Shown here piece after piece: positions 55,761-64,000 of a DNA stretch of 64,000 bases. This DNA comes from Muribaculaceae bacterium (GTDB lineage Bacteria; Bacteroidota; Bacteroidia; Bacteroidales; Muribaculaceae): the NCBI GenBank assembly GCA_017621225.1, contig JAGATN010000021.1, forward strand, positions 62,001-126,000. The letters run 5' to 3'. The translations under genes were made by a program, and so were the position numbers. The notes below the pieces were generated by a model that worked only from the letters and a program-made list of their open reading frames with translations, was not told the origin of the DNA and searched no databases. The stretch's first letter is position 1, and every line of letters begins with the position of its first letter.

Positions 55761-55796
55761 TATTTATCTTTGCTTTTATCATTGCAAAGATAAATA
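55761..55796. repeat. Inverted repeat carrying facing -7 boxes
   Basis: TATTTATCTTTGC (55761-55773) and its exact complement (55784-55796) enclose 10 nt. Each arm has TATCTTTG, one per strand; the minus-strand copy is the likely udk promoter -7 box, with GTTG 21 bp upstream. Confidence 0.65.
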
Positions 55797-55898
55797 AAAA
55801 GGTTGTAAAAAGCCAACGAAGCATGAATTAATGCCAAATACGCCACTTTTTCACCCGTAAACGCGCCAAAACGGTAATATGGAATTACAAAAAATGAG

Positions 55899-55906
55899 TA
55901 CCTTTG
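55899..55906 (+). promoter_or_regulatory. Possible -7 box for mlaEF
   Basis: TACCTTTG, 35 bp before the mlaE ATG; no clear -33 element. Confidence 0.5.
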
Positions 55907-55941
55907 TATGTTGAAATTATATAATTGGAATTCATTTTCAT

Positions 55942-56691
55942 ATGATATTGACATCTTCACTTTCAAAATTTGGCAAATATTGGCTATTTATGTCAAGAGT
56001 ATTTACAATACCGGATAAATGGAAGGTATTTTGTAGCCGTACAATATTCGAAATAACCAAGCTTGGCGTAGATTCCATACCGTTGGTAATGATAATATCG
56101 GTATTCATAGGTGCGGTAATTGCCATTCAGATGCAGCTAAACATATCATCTCCCCTCATACCGAGCTATTCAGTGGGTTTGGCCACTCGCGACATCGTAT
56201 TGCTTGAATTTTCAAACTCGATACTTTGTTTGATTCTCGCCGGAAAGGTGGGCTCTAACATAGCATCGGAAATAGGCACAATGCGTGTCACCGAGCAGAT
56301 CGACGCACTTGAAATAATGGGCGTAAATTCATGCAATTTCCTGGTGCTTCCGAAAGTTGTTGGTTTTGTCCTGTTTATGCCGGTATTGGTAGCGTTCTGT
56401 ATTGCCACTTCCCTTTTTGGAGGTTTCGGAGTCGCCGTATTCACCGATCTTATATCGGTATCGCGTTATGTATACGGATTGCAGGCTCTCTTTCAGGAGT
56501 GGTACGTGTGGTACGGTTTTATAAAGTCATTGTTTTTTGCATTCATAATAAGCTCCATATCCTCATTTTGCGGATACTATGTTCGCGGCGGAGCGCTCGA
56601 AGTCGGAAAAGCCAGTACCAATGCTGTGGTTTCGAGCAGCATATTCATATTGCTGATGGATGTCGTTCTCACTAAATTGTTGTTGCAATGA
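55942..56691 (+). CDS. mlaE: MlaE-family lipid ABC transporter permease
   Basis: A 249-residue membrane protein, the permease of the MCE-type phospholipid transport system that keeps the outer membrane asymmetric. Signatures are IPLVMIISVFIGAVIAIQM, LAGKVGSNIASEIGTMRVTE and QIDALEIMGVN, with about five or six membrane segments. mlaF overlaps by 4 bp. No MlaD/MCE substrate-binding protein gene follows, as would be common; it must be encoded elsewhere. Confidence 0.94.
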   Translation: MILTSSLSKFGKYWLFMSRVFTIPDKWKVFCSRTIFEITKLGVDSIPLVMIISVFIGAVIAIQMQLNISSPLIPSYSVGLATRDIVLLEFSNSILCLILAGKVGSNIASEIGTMRVTEQIDALEIMGVNSCNFLVLPKVVGFVLFMPVLVAFCIATSLFGGFGVAVFTDLISVSRYVYGLQALFQEWYVWYGFIKSLFFAFIISSISSFCGYYVRGGALEVGKASTNAVVSSSIFILLMDVVLTKLLLQ

Positions 56692-57458
56692 TCGAAGTAA
56701 AGCATATCACCAAGTCGTTCGACGGTAAGACAATATTACATAATGTCGATGCTACTTTCTATACAGGTAAAACCAATCTGATAATTGGTCAAAGTGGTTC
56801 CGGTAAGACCGTATTGATGAAATCGATAGTCGGTTTGGTTCGTCCGGAAGAAGGCGAAATACTATATGATGGCCGCGATCTGATGAAGATGGATCAGGCG
56901 CAAATAAAACATTTGCGCGAAGAAATCGGAATGTTGTTTCAAGGATCGGCTCTTTTTGATTCGGAAACGGTGTTGGGCAATGTGATGTTCCCCTTGAATA
57001 TGTTTACCGATATGTCGCCGGCCCAGATGAAAGAGCGTGCTCAATTTTGTCTTGAAAGAGTGAATTTGAAGGGCGCTGATAAGAAATATCCGGCTGAGTT
57101 GTCGGGCGGCATGCAAAAACGCGTGGCTATCGCGCGCGCGATAGCCCTTAATCCTAAATACCTGTTTTGCGACGAGCCTAATTCCGGTCTTGACCCAAAG
57201 ACCTCAATACTGATAGACGAGTTGCTTAGCGACATTACTCACGAATACAACATAACCACCATAATCAATACCCACGATATGAACTCGGTATTGGGAATTG
57301 GCGAAAACATCGTGTTCATCAATAAGGGTTATCGTGAGTGGGTAGGTGACAAACAAGAGATATACCAAACCACAAACGAAGCGTTAAACGAATTTGTATT
57401 TGCCACCGATCTTTTCCAGAAGGTGAAGCAATACATAATTCAAAATGCACATCGGTAA
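56688..57458 (+). CDS. mlaF: MlaF-family lipid ABC transporter ATPase
   Basis: A 256-residue ATPase partner of MlaE. Walker A is GQSGSGKTVLMKSI (from about residue 34), the signature LSGGMQKRVAIARAIAL, and Walker B FCDEPNSGLDPKTS. The SGGMQKR signature is typical for MlaF-like proteins. It starts inside the mlaE stop (ATGA), so the two are translated together. The convergent lipoprotein gene ends 18 bp away, with no obvious hairpin between. Confidence 0.94.
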   Translation: MIEVKHITKSFDGKTILHNVDATFYTGKTNLIIGQSGSGKTVLMKSIVGLVRPEEGEILYDGRDLMKMDQAQIKHLREEIGMLFQGSALFDSETVLGNVMFPLNMFTDMSPAQMKERAQFCLERVNLKGADKKYPAELSGGMQKRVAIARAIALNPKYLFCDEPNSGLDPKTSILIDELLSDITHEYNITTIINTHDMNSVLGIGENIVFINKGYREWVGDKQEIYQTTNEALNEFVFATDLFQKVKQYIIQNAHR

Positions 57459-57476
57459 TGCCGTATTGACATCAGT

Positions 57477-57899
57477 TTAATCGTCACTCATATCGACGGG
57501 CTCCAATGAACTTTGAAGCTCGTCATATTTTTTCAGATACTTGTTAAGTGCCTTTGCGTTCTTGTCGTTCAGATTCGTGCGCTCAAGTAAGTTGACAAAT
57601 AACTGGGAGTCGCGCTTAACGGCTTTCAGTACGGTGTCGCCGGCAAACGACTCTATTGCCTTTATGGCGTTGGACGGATTAGAAGCAAATGCCGCATCGG
57701 CAATGCGCGACTGCATATATTTATATCCGTCGTTAAGCAATTGAATCATTTGGGCATATTCTTCTTGAGTAAGTACGGTATCCCCTTCTTCTATCCGCTT
57801 GACGAATGCCGATGACTCATTCATGTCGTAGCGAGGCTCATTGCAACCTGCCACCATTAATGCCATTAAGGCTATTATGAGATATTTTATTCGAAACAT
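57477..57899 (-). CDS. Putative lipoprotein, unknown function
   Basis: A 140-residue protein starting MFRIKYLIIALMALMVAGC; the lipobox MVAGC places Cys19 as the lipidated residue. The remainder is acidic and helical (QEEYAQMIQLLNDGYKYMQ) with no known catalytic motif and ends in two Asp. I start at ATG 57899, right at the signal peptide; a longer frame to 57965 runs through a terminator hairpin. It lies after EF-G2 on the same strand, behind that terminator. I do not recognise a family. Confidence 0.78.
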   Translation of the reverse strand: MFRIKYLIIALMALMVAGCNEPRYDMNESSAFVKRIEEGDTVLTQEEYAQMIQLLNDGYKYMQSRIADAAFASNPSNAIKAIESFAGDTVLKAVKRDSQLFVNLLERTNLNDKNAKALNKYLKKYDELQSSLEPVDMSDD

Positions 57900-57914
57900 A
57901 AACTCTATGACGTG

Positions 57915-57950
57915 ATAAGTGCAGCTCTCGTTATGGGGAGCTGCACTTAT
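57915..57950 (-). terminator. Terminator of EF-G2 gene
   Basis: A perfect 13-bp stem ATAAGTGCAGCTC (57915-57927) with its complement (57938-57950) around a 10-nt loop, 50 bp after the EF-G2 stop and 16 bp before the lipoprotein ATG. There is no strong T-tract on the minus strand. Confidence 0.7.
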
Positions 57951-58000
57951 TAAACGGAGAAACAAGGAGAATGGTTCTATTGTATATTTTGTAATTTGAC

Positions 58001-60157
58001 CTATTCCTCTACATTCTTTTCTGCATATTCCTTGAGCAGTTTTTCCTGAACATCGCTCGGTACAAGTTCGTAAGAGGCAAACTTCATTGTGAACGATGAG
58101 CGGCCACCCGTAATGGAGCTTAGCGCAGTAGAGTAGCTTGACATTTCTTTCAAAGGCACTTTGGCCGAAATCTTTTCAAAGCCGTTTTCGCTCGACATGC
58201 CCATTATTATTGCACGTCGTCCTTGAAGATCGCTCATCACGTCGCCCATCACGTCGCTCGGAACCATTACGTCAACATCGTATATTGGTTCAAGAATCTT
58301 GGGATTGGCATTGCGGAATGCTTCGCTGAACGCGTTACGGCCGGCCAAACGGAATGAAATTTCGTTAGAGTCTACCGGATGCATCTTTCCATCATATATG
58401 CAAACTCTTACGTCGCGGGCATATGATCCGGTGAGCGGGCCTTGTTCTATGCGATCCATAAGGCCTTTTACTATTGCCGGGATAAAGCGTGCATCTATCG
58501 CACCGCCTACGATGCAATTGCATACCACAAGCTTTCCACCCCACTCCAATGGAATTTCCTGAGTGTCGCGCACGTTCATTTTGAATTCCTGGTTGCCGAA
58601 TCTATAAGTGTCGGGCGCAGGCATGCCTTCAGTATAGGGTTCGATTACGATGTGTACCTCGCCGAATTGTCCGGCACCACCCGATTGTTTTTTATGTCTA
58701 TAATCGGCACGCGATGCTTTCGTTATGGTTTCGCGATACGGAATCTTTGGCTCATCGAATACGATTGGAAGTTTATCGTTGTTTTCAACGCGCCACTTCA
58801 ATGTGCGAAGGTGGAATTCACCCTGGCCCGAAAGTATGGTCTGCTTAAGCTCTTTGGATTGCTCTATTTGCCAAGTGGGATCTTCCTCATGCATACGAGT
58901 AAGAATGCCGCTTAGTTTTTCGGCATCAGCCTCGTTGGCCGGGCGTATCGCGCGCTGATATTTTGGAGCGGGGTATTTGATGAAGTCAAACGTCCAGTCG
59001 CATCCTTTTTCGTTAAGAGTATTGCCGGTTCTTACATCCTTCATTTTAACCGTTGCACCTATGTCACCGGCACACAGTTTGTCGACCGGAGTTTTTATTT
59101 GTCCGCATACGCAGTTCACCTGTGCAATGCGTTCTTTCGATCCGCGAGTCACGTTTTCGAGATCGACACCGGGTGTGAGCGTGCCCGACATTACTTTGAA
59201 GTAACTTACTTCGCCAATGTGCGGTTCAACGGTTGTCTTGAACACGAATACGCTGAGCGGTCCGTTGCTGTCGGGTTTCACTTCTTCGCCTGCCGTGTTT
59301 AACGGAGCTGGCATATCTTCTACAAATGGCACTACGTTGCCAAGGAATTCCATCATTCGGCGTACTCCCATGTCCTTCATAGCGCTTACGCAGAAGACGG
59401 GGAATATCGATCGATCGGCAAGGCCTTTACGGATGCCTTCGCGCATTTCGTCTTCGGTAAGATGGCCTTCGTCGAAGAATTTTTCCATAAGTGTTTCGTC
59501 GTTTTCAGCGGCAGCTTCAACCAATTGCTGATGAAGCTTCTGAGCGCGCTCCTTCTCCGATTCGGGAATGTCTTCGATCGTAGGAACTCCGCCATCGGGT
59601 CCCCATGAATATTTCTTCATTAACAACACGTCGATCATTGCATTAAAATTGGGACCAACGTTGAGCGGATATTGAATGGCCACTATCTTGTTGCCAAATA
59701 TTTCGCGCATCTGTTCAATTACATTCTCGTAATCGGCTTTGTCGCCATCAAGCTGATTCATCGCGAATATCACGGGCTTGTGGAGCGATGCGCATGTGCG
59801 GAATATATTTTGAGTGCCTACTTCAACGCCATATTGTGCGTCTACTACAATTACACCGGTATCGGTAACGTTAAGAGCCGTAATTGCATTGCCAACAAAA
59901 TCGTCGGCTCCCGGACAATCTATTACATTGAGTTTCTTATTAAGAAATTCGGCATAAAATACAGTGGAAAACACAGAGTATCCATACTCTTTTTCAACCG
60001 GGAAATAATCGCATACCGTATTTTTAGCATCAATGGTGCCGCGACGTTTTATAACTCCACACTCAAAAAGCATAGCTTCTGCAAGTGTGGTTTTTCCCGA
60101 GCCTTTGCTTCCAAGCAAGGCTATATTCTTAATTTCATTAGTTTGGTAAACTTTCAT
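58001..60157 (-). CDS. fusA2: EF-G paralogue (EF-G2) lacking catalytic His
   Basis: A 718-residue translational GTPase-like protein with EF-G domains I-V. G1 is LLGSKGSGKT (residues 14-23). Switch II is DCPGADDF (residues 80-87) where EF-G has DTPGHVDF, so the GTP-hydrolysing histidine is Ala84. Switch I is also changed: EYGYSVFS in place of ERGITI. G4 is NQLD, not NKMD. This matches the Bacteroides EF-G2 paralogue, which is reported to support translocation without GTP hydrolysis during carbon starvation and gut colonisation. It is monocistronic between a terminator and the divergent lon gene. Confidence 0.92.
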   Translation of the reverse strand: MKVYQTNEIKNIALLGSKGSGKTTLAEAMLFECGVIKRRGTIDAKNTVCDYFPVEKEYGYSVFSTVFYAEFLNKKLNVIDCPGADDFVGNAITALNVTDTGVIVVDAQYGVEVGTQNIFRTCASLHKPVIFAMNQLDGDKADYENVIEQMREIFGNKIVAIQYPLNVGPNFNAMIDVLLMKKYSWGPDGGVPTIEDIPESEKERAQKLHQQLVEAAAENDETLMEKFFDEGHLTEDEMREGIRKGLADRSIFPVFCVSAMKDMGVRRMMEFLGNVVPFVEDMPAPLNTAGEEVKPDSNGPLSVFVFKTTVEPHIGEVSYFKVMSGTLTPGVDLENVTRGSKERIAQVNCVCGQIKTPVDKLCAGDIGATVKMKDVRTGNTLNEKGCDWTFDFIKYPAPKYQRAIRPANEADAEKLSGILTRMHEEDPTWQIEQSKELKQTILSGQGEFHLRTLKWRVENNDKLPIVFDEPKIPYRETITKASRADYRHKKQSGGAGQFGEVHIVIEPYTEGMPAPDTYRFGNQEFKMNVRDTQEIPLEWGGKLVVCNCIVGGAIDARFIPAIVKGLMDRIEQGPLTGSYARDVRVCIYDGKMHPVDSNEISFRLAGRNAFSEAFRNANPKILEPIYDVDVMVPSDVMGDVMSDLQGRRAIIMGMSSENGFEKISAKVPLKEMSSYSTALSSITGGRSSFTMKFASYELVPSDVQEKLLKEYAEKNVEE

Positions 60158-60410
60158 AATATAGAGAGTTTATTAATGTGTTAATGACTATTTTTAGTTT
60201 TTAGTGCCCGCAAAGTAGTAATTTTTTTTCAAATAGTGTGCTAAAAAAAATATGTTACAAAACACATTTTCCACCTTCTTAATCCGTATCATTTTGAAAT
60301 GAACATTGTTAAGCAATTAATTTTTTAGTATATGTACTTACTTATTGTGCCGTTGCCGCAACTTTGGCATGATATTTGCTGTAATCAGTAAAAACAATCA
60401 TAAAAAGAAG

Positions 60411-62831
60411 ATGAACGAAGATAATCATAAGATAGTATCGGTGGGCCAAATTGATATTTCGGGCGATAAATTTAACAAAGAGCCTGATTACGACAAGCTC
60501 CCGTTACTTCCTACTCGCGACCTCGTTATGTTTCCCGGCGTTACGTTTCCGATAACGCTAGGTAGGACACAATCAATAGATACGGCTGAATATGCTTCGG
60601 AGCATGAAATTCCGATAGGCATAGTATGCCAACGCAATCCTTCGGTTGAAAAGCCCGAAGTGCCCGACGATTTATATGATTATGGCGTAGTTGCCGATAT
60701 AATAAAGGTGTTTGAGATTCCTGACGGCCCTAAAACGGCCATCGTGAGAGCGCGCAACCGCATACGCATAATGGGTAAATGCGACGATCCCATAATACCG
60801 GGCTCATTGTCGGCCCAAACGAAACCCGTAAGCGACACCAACCCGAGACTGTCGGATAAGGAATTCGTGGCCGTATCGCATGCGATAAAAGAATCGGCGT
60901 TAAACATAATAAAGAAATCGGCGGAAGTTCCGACTGATTTGATTTATAATATCCAGAATTTTCCCGATCCGGTAGGCATGGTGAATTTAATTGCCACGCA
61001 TACCCCATTTCCGGCTGAATTTAAAATAGAGCTTCTAAAGGTAGGGAAAATCAAAGATCGCGCATTTAAGCTGCTTACCGAATTGGCCCGAAATGAGCAG
61101 ATAATCAATTTGACTCATGACATACAAGAGCGCACGAAGCAAAGCATGAACGAGCAGCAGAAATCCATCTTTCTTCAACAACAGATGGAGTCGATACGTC
61201 AGGAGCTGTATGGCGATGACGATGACGCTGCAATGTTTCGCAAAAAGGCAAAAGAGGTGGCTTTCCCCGATGAAGTTCGCAAATCGTTTGAACACGATGT
61301 CGAAAAACTAAATCGGCTCAACCCTCAGAGTCCCGACTATTCGGTGATGTATTCGTATCTTGAATTGCTGCTTGATTTGCCATGGGGAAAATACAGCCCA
61401 TTGGCTACAAGTTTAAAGGAAGCCGAGGAGATACTTAATGCCGATCATTATGGGCTTGAAAAAGTAAAAGAGCGCATACTTGAGCAGTTGGCAGTGCTTA
61501 TGCACACTCCCGACGGCAAAGCCCCGATATTGTGCCTCGTCGGCGCTCCCGGCGTTGGAAAAACGTCGTTGGGCCAGTCGATAGCAAAGTCGTTGGGGCG
61601 TAAATATCAACGAGTGGCATTGGGTGGACTTCACGACGAAGCGGAGATACGCGGACACCGACGCACATACATAGGAGCAATGCCCGGTCGAATAATAGAT
61701 GCAATACGTCGATGCGGCACGTCAAATCCGGTGTTGATGCTTGATGAAATAGACAAAATGGGATCGGATATAAAAGGCGATCCGTCAGCAGCGCTTCTCG
61801 AAGTGCTTGACCCCGAGCAGAATTGCCGCTTCCATGACAATTATGTCGACGTGGATTTTGACCTTTCAAAAGTCCTGTTCATTGCCACGGCCAATAGTTT
61901 GTCGTCATTGTCACAACCTCTGCTTGATAGAATGGAAATAATCGACATATCCGGTTATCTGATTGAGGAAAAAACGGAAATAGCGCGACGATATCTTTTG
62001 CCCAAATTGCTTAAGGAAAATGGTTTTACGGAGAAAGACCTTGCCATCTCAACCGAAGCCATAGTAAGCATCATCGAAGGTTATACATCTGAAAGTGGCG
62101 TTCGACAGCTTGAAAAGCGGCTTGCTACCATAGTTCGTAAAACGGTGCTTAAAAAGGTTAGCAATAAACGATATCCCAAATTGATACAGCAGCACCACCT
62201 GCATGAATATCTTGGCGTGGAGCCGTATTCCAAAGACCGTTACGAAGGCAATGATTATGCCGGAGTGGTGACCGGACTTGCGTGGACTGCCGTAGGAGGA
62301 GAAATATTGTACATCGAATCATCCCTTGCCAAAGGCAAAGGCGAAAAGCTCACGCTTACAGGTAATCTTGGCGATGTAATGAAAGAGTCGGCCGTGATAG
62401 CACTGCAGTACGTGAAATCGCATGCCGATGTATTTGGCATTCCCATTGAACGTTTTGACAAGTATCAGCTCCACATTCATGTGCCCGAGGGCGCTATACC
62501 GAAGGATGGACCGTCAGCCGGCATAACAATGGCCACGTCGATCGTATCGGCTTTTACCCAACGTAAGGTCAAGGATAGAGTTGCAATGACGGGTGAAATA
62601 ACATTGCGTGGAAAGGTGCTGCCTGTTGGAGGCATAAAAGAGAAGATACTTGCTGCAAAACGAGCCGGCATAAACACCATAGTATTGTCGAAAAACAATA
62701 AGAAGGATGTTGAGGACATACCGGCAGTTTATCTTAAAAACATAAGCTTTCACTACGTAGACGATGTTGCGGATGTGATAAAATTTGCACTTCTTGACGA
62801 GCAAGTGGCCGTTCCTCAGATTTTCGATTGA
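60411..62831 (+). CDS. lon: ATP-dependent protease Lon
   Basis: An 806-residue AAA+ serine protease of the cytoplasm. The N-terminal substrate domain starts near LPLLPTRDLVMFPGV. Walker A is GAPGVGKTSL near residue 378, Walker B LMLDEIDKMGSD. The catalytic dyad is S702 in KDGPSAGITMA and K745 in GGIKEKILAAK, spaced 43 residues as in E. coli Lon. ATG 60411 is preferred; an upstream frame to 60345 adds a Cys/Arg-rich stretch unlike Lon. No exact consensus promoter was found; CAACTTTG and GATATTTG are near matches about 40-50 bp upstream. Confidence 0.96.
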   Translation: MNEDNHKIVSVGQIDISGDKFNKEPDYDKLPLLPTRDLVMFPGVTFPITLGRTQSIDTAEYASEHEIPIGIVCQRNPSVEKPEVPDDLYDYGVVADIIKVFEIPDGPKTAIVRARNRIRIMGKCDDPIIPGSLSAQTKPVSDTNPRLSDKEFVAVSHAIKESALNIIKKSAEVPTDLIYNIQNFPDPVGMVNLIATHTPFPAEFKIELLKVGKIKDRAFKLLTELARNEQIINLTHDIQERTKQSMNEQQKSIFLQQQMESIRQELYGDDDDAAMFRKKAKEVAFPDEVRKSFEHDVEKLNRLNPQSPDYSVMYSYLELLLDLPWGKYSPLATSLKEAEEILNADHYGLEKVKERILEQLAVLMHTPDGKAPILCLVGAPGVGKTSLGQSIAKSLGRKYQRVALGGLHDEAEIRGHRRTYIGAMPGRIIDAIRRCGTSNPVLMLDEIDKMGSDIKGDPSAALLEVLDPEQNCRFHDNYVDVDFDLSKVLFIATANSLSSLSQPLLDRMEIIDISGYLIEEKTEIARRYLLPKLLKENGFTEKDLAISTEAIVSIIEGYTSESGVRQLEKRLATIVRKTVLKKVSNKRYPKLIQQHHLHEYLGVEPYSKDRYEGNDYAGVVTGLAWTAVGGEILYIESSLAKGKGEKLTLTGNLGDVMKESAVIALQYVKSHADVFGIPIERFDKYQLHIHVPEGAIPKDGPSAGITMATSIVSAFTQRKVKDRVAMTGEITLRGKVLPVGGIKEKILAAKRAGINTIVLSKNNKKDVEDIPAVYLKNISFHYVDDVADVIKFALLDEQVAVPQIFD

Positions 62832-62839
62832 AGTTATTA

Positions 62840-62875
62840 AGGGCTGACTCCTGTAATGGGTGCCAGCCCTAATTT
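62840..62875 (+). terminator. Terminator of lon
   Basis: AGGGCTG (62840-62846) pairs with CAGCCCT (62864-62870), followed by AATTTTG. It lies 9 bp after the lon stop, before the convergent surface-protein gene. Confidence 0.75.
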
Positions 62876-62916
62876 TGTCCTATTTCAACTCAAATCTCCC
62901 CCGTCGCATTTTTCAA

Positions 62917-64000
62917 TTATATAATCGGCATATAGGCTACCGATATATCAAGACGGCTTGATTTTGAGCCATTAAAAAATATAATAGGTTTATCAGGGTC
63001 AGTTTCAATGTATGGGTTCCAGTATGTGGTGCGGCGGTAGTTGGGAGTTACAGGCGGATTGATTGAGTAATCAGGATTATAAAATTCCACATCATAACGA
63101 GGATATCCATCAACCATGGCTTTTCTTATTCCCGGACTCATTATCGGTCGGTTGTCGGGATAATATTCGATGAAGACTACACAACCGTATTTACTTGCGT
63201 CATTCATAAGAATGTCCATTCTCGATTTGTTCATGGTCTCTTTAATCATACGTGCCGAATATGTCATAATAACCTCTTGTTGAGTGTTGACATAGATTTT
63301 CTTTATAAAATCAATGGGAATATTCCCGGGATTTATTCCTTGTTTCGGAGTATCTACGTCATCGGAAAACAAAATGTCTTCAACTCCAATTAGTTCGTCG
63401 ATTACCCCTTTGTTCGAACCGAATTCAGGATTGGATATAAACAGAATTTGTTTGCCGTTATAACATAACGCCCCTTTATTGTAATGAAATTTCTTATCTA
63501 AATTGATTAGAGCATCCGGTAGATAACGTAAGTTCTTCTTCCCAGTGTCGCGCATGACATCCACTTCATGCATTATATCATAGCTGGCAATTGAGCTTTC
63601 CATATACCGGGCCATTTCCACGGCAGTGCCGTGCTTGGCGGTTACTTCCACCTCACTAAGCATTATGGTTCCGGGGACGGCAAAGCTTGTCTCCAATGTG
63701 TCGGCAACAGTGGTGATATTATGTTTTGTCGCGGGGATATGTAAGTCGGCCTGAAGTTCACCTACGTCGTAGCCGCGAGGTTCGGGGCGCTTGCTCAGGT
63801 CGAGGAGAATGCGGTTTTTGCTGCGTTGTTGCTTGTCGGATGAGAAAATTATCATCGTGTAGTCGCCGTATAGGGTGTCGCGAAACATAAATCGGCCGTT
63901 TTCGTCGGTGAAGAATGAGTGGGTTTTAGCTTTCGGGCCGATTCTGTTGGTAGTGTCAATAGGCAAGAGCATGGCGGAACCGAAGATGCCGGCTCGGGGT
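62917..64000 (-). CDS. Large secreted protein with carboxypeptidase-regulatory-like domain, C-terminal part
   Basis: The frame stays open to the window edge (upstream of ATG 63972 it reads GIFGSA), so at least 361 residues are the C-terminal part of a longer protein. DENGRFMFRDTLYGDYTMII is the end of a carboxypeptidase-regulatory-like or similar beta-sandwich repeat. VPGTIMLSEVEVTAK resembles the start of a TonB-receptor plug-like region. RRTTYWNPYIETDPDKPIIF is a recurrent C-terminal motif of large Bacteroidales outer-membrane or periplasmic proteins with MG2-like N-termini. No catalytic residues are visible. A polymer-export or TonB-linked envelope role is only an inference. Confidence 0.65.
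   Translation of the reverse strand, partial: PRAGIFGSAMLLPIDTTNRIGPKAKTHSFFTDENGRFMFRDTLYGDYTMIIFSSDKQQRSKNRILLDLSKRPEPRGYDVGELQADLHIPATKHNITTVADTLETSFAVPGTIMLSEVEVTAKHGTAVEMARYMESSIASYDIMHEVDVMRDTGKKNLRYLPDALINLDKKFHYNKGALCYNGKQILFISNPEFGSNKGVIDELIGVEDILFSDDVDTPKQGINPGNIPIDFIKKIYVNTQQEVIMTYSARMIKETMNKSRMDILMNDASKYGCVVFIEYYPDNRPIMSPGIRKAMVDGYPRYDVEFYNPDYSINPPVTPNYRRTTYWNPYIETDPDKPIIFFNGSKSSRLDISVAYMPII

Noticed and set aside
1..64000. CRISPR arrays, tRNA/rRNA genes, insertion sequences, prophage or integrase
   Set aside because: Intergenic regions were read for regular repeats, T-loop-like GTTC motifs, terminal inverted repeats and transposase or integrase motifs; none was convincing.

Overview
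The window looks like core chromosome of a Bacteroidota species, most likely order Bacteroidales (a Muribaculaceae-like lineage is plausible; this is inferred from gene content and not proven). The evidence is the repeated Bacteroidota promoter pattern (TTTG, 19-21 bp, TAnnTTTG), the near absence of Shine-Dalgarno sequences, and Bacteroidales-type genes and gene orders: a long NusB next to yajC-ybbR-coaE, a GT3-type glycogen synthase with a DUF3417-type phosphorylase, an EF-G2 paralogue, pyrK-pyrD, and an apgM-type protein between thrA and thrC. Gene density is high. I see no rRNA, tRNA, CRISPR array, prophage, integrase or insertion sequence.

Layout. 1-2.3 kb: end of an SGNH hydrolase gene overlapping an MBOAT acyltransferase (surface polymer O-acylation). 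2.3-5.0 kb: nrdDG, anaerobic ribonucleotide reduction (minus strand). 5.4-10 kb: menDBCE, menaquinone synthesis. 10-15 kb: sppA, lpxK, punA, thiL. 15-18.6 kb: nusB, yajC, ybbR, coaE. 18.6-25.4 kb, minus strand: thrA, apgM-like putative homoserine kinase, thrC, then a small unknown gene, a PlsC-type acyltransferase and a nitrilase-family amidase. 25.5-30.1 kb: prfC diverging from trmH-type methyltransferase, radA and an M48 protease. 30.2-31.4 kb: purT. 31.6-37.6 kb: heavy-metal efflux operon (His-rich small protein, adaptor, RND pump, outer-membrane channel). 37.6-38.9 kb: a long AT-rich gap and an XRE regulator. 39-46.2 kb, minus: pyrK-pyrD, glycogen synthase-phosphorylase, threonine aldolase. 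46.3-48.3 kb: an ABC-F ATPase. 48.3-51.6 kb, minus: a small unknown gene, a lipoprotein, and a RelA-type ppGpp synthetase. 51.8-57.5 kb: a 52-codon ORF, engB, trmN6, a CPBP protease, lptB-udk and mlaEF. 57.5-62.8 kb: a lipoprotein, EF-G2 and lon. 62.9-64 kb: the 3' part of a large carboxypeptidase-regulatory-like surface protein gene.

The genes mostly form housekeeping modules: anaerobic metabolism (nrdDG, men), envelope building (lpxK, lptB, mlaEF, yajC, MBOAT), nutrient stress (relA, EF-G2, lon, glycogen) and metal tolerance. I found no clear new multi-gene system. The most unusual items are a NusB with an internal duplication of about 150 residues, a RelA whose hydrolase metal site is broken, an EF-G2 without the catalytic histidine, an inverted repeat that folds over the start codon of a 72-residue unknown protein, paired 12-bp repeats in front of a solitary XRE regulator, and several genes whose promoter lies so close to the start codon that their mRNA should be leaderless.
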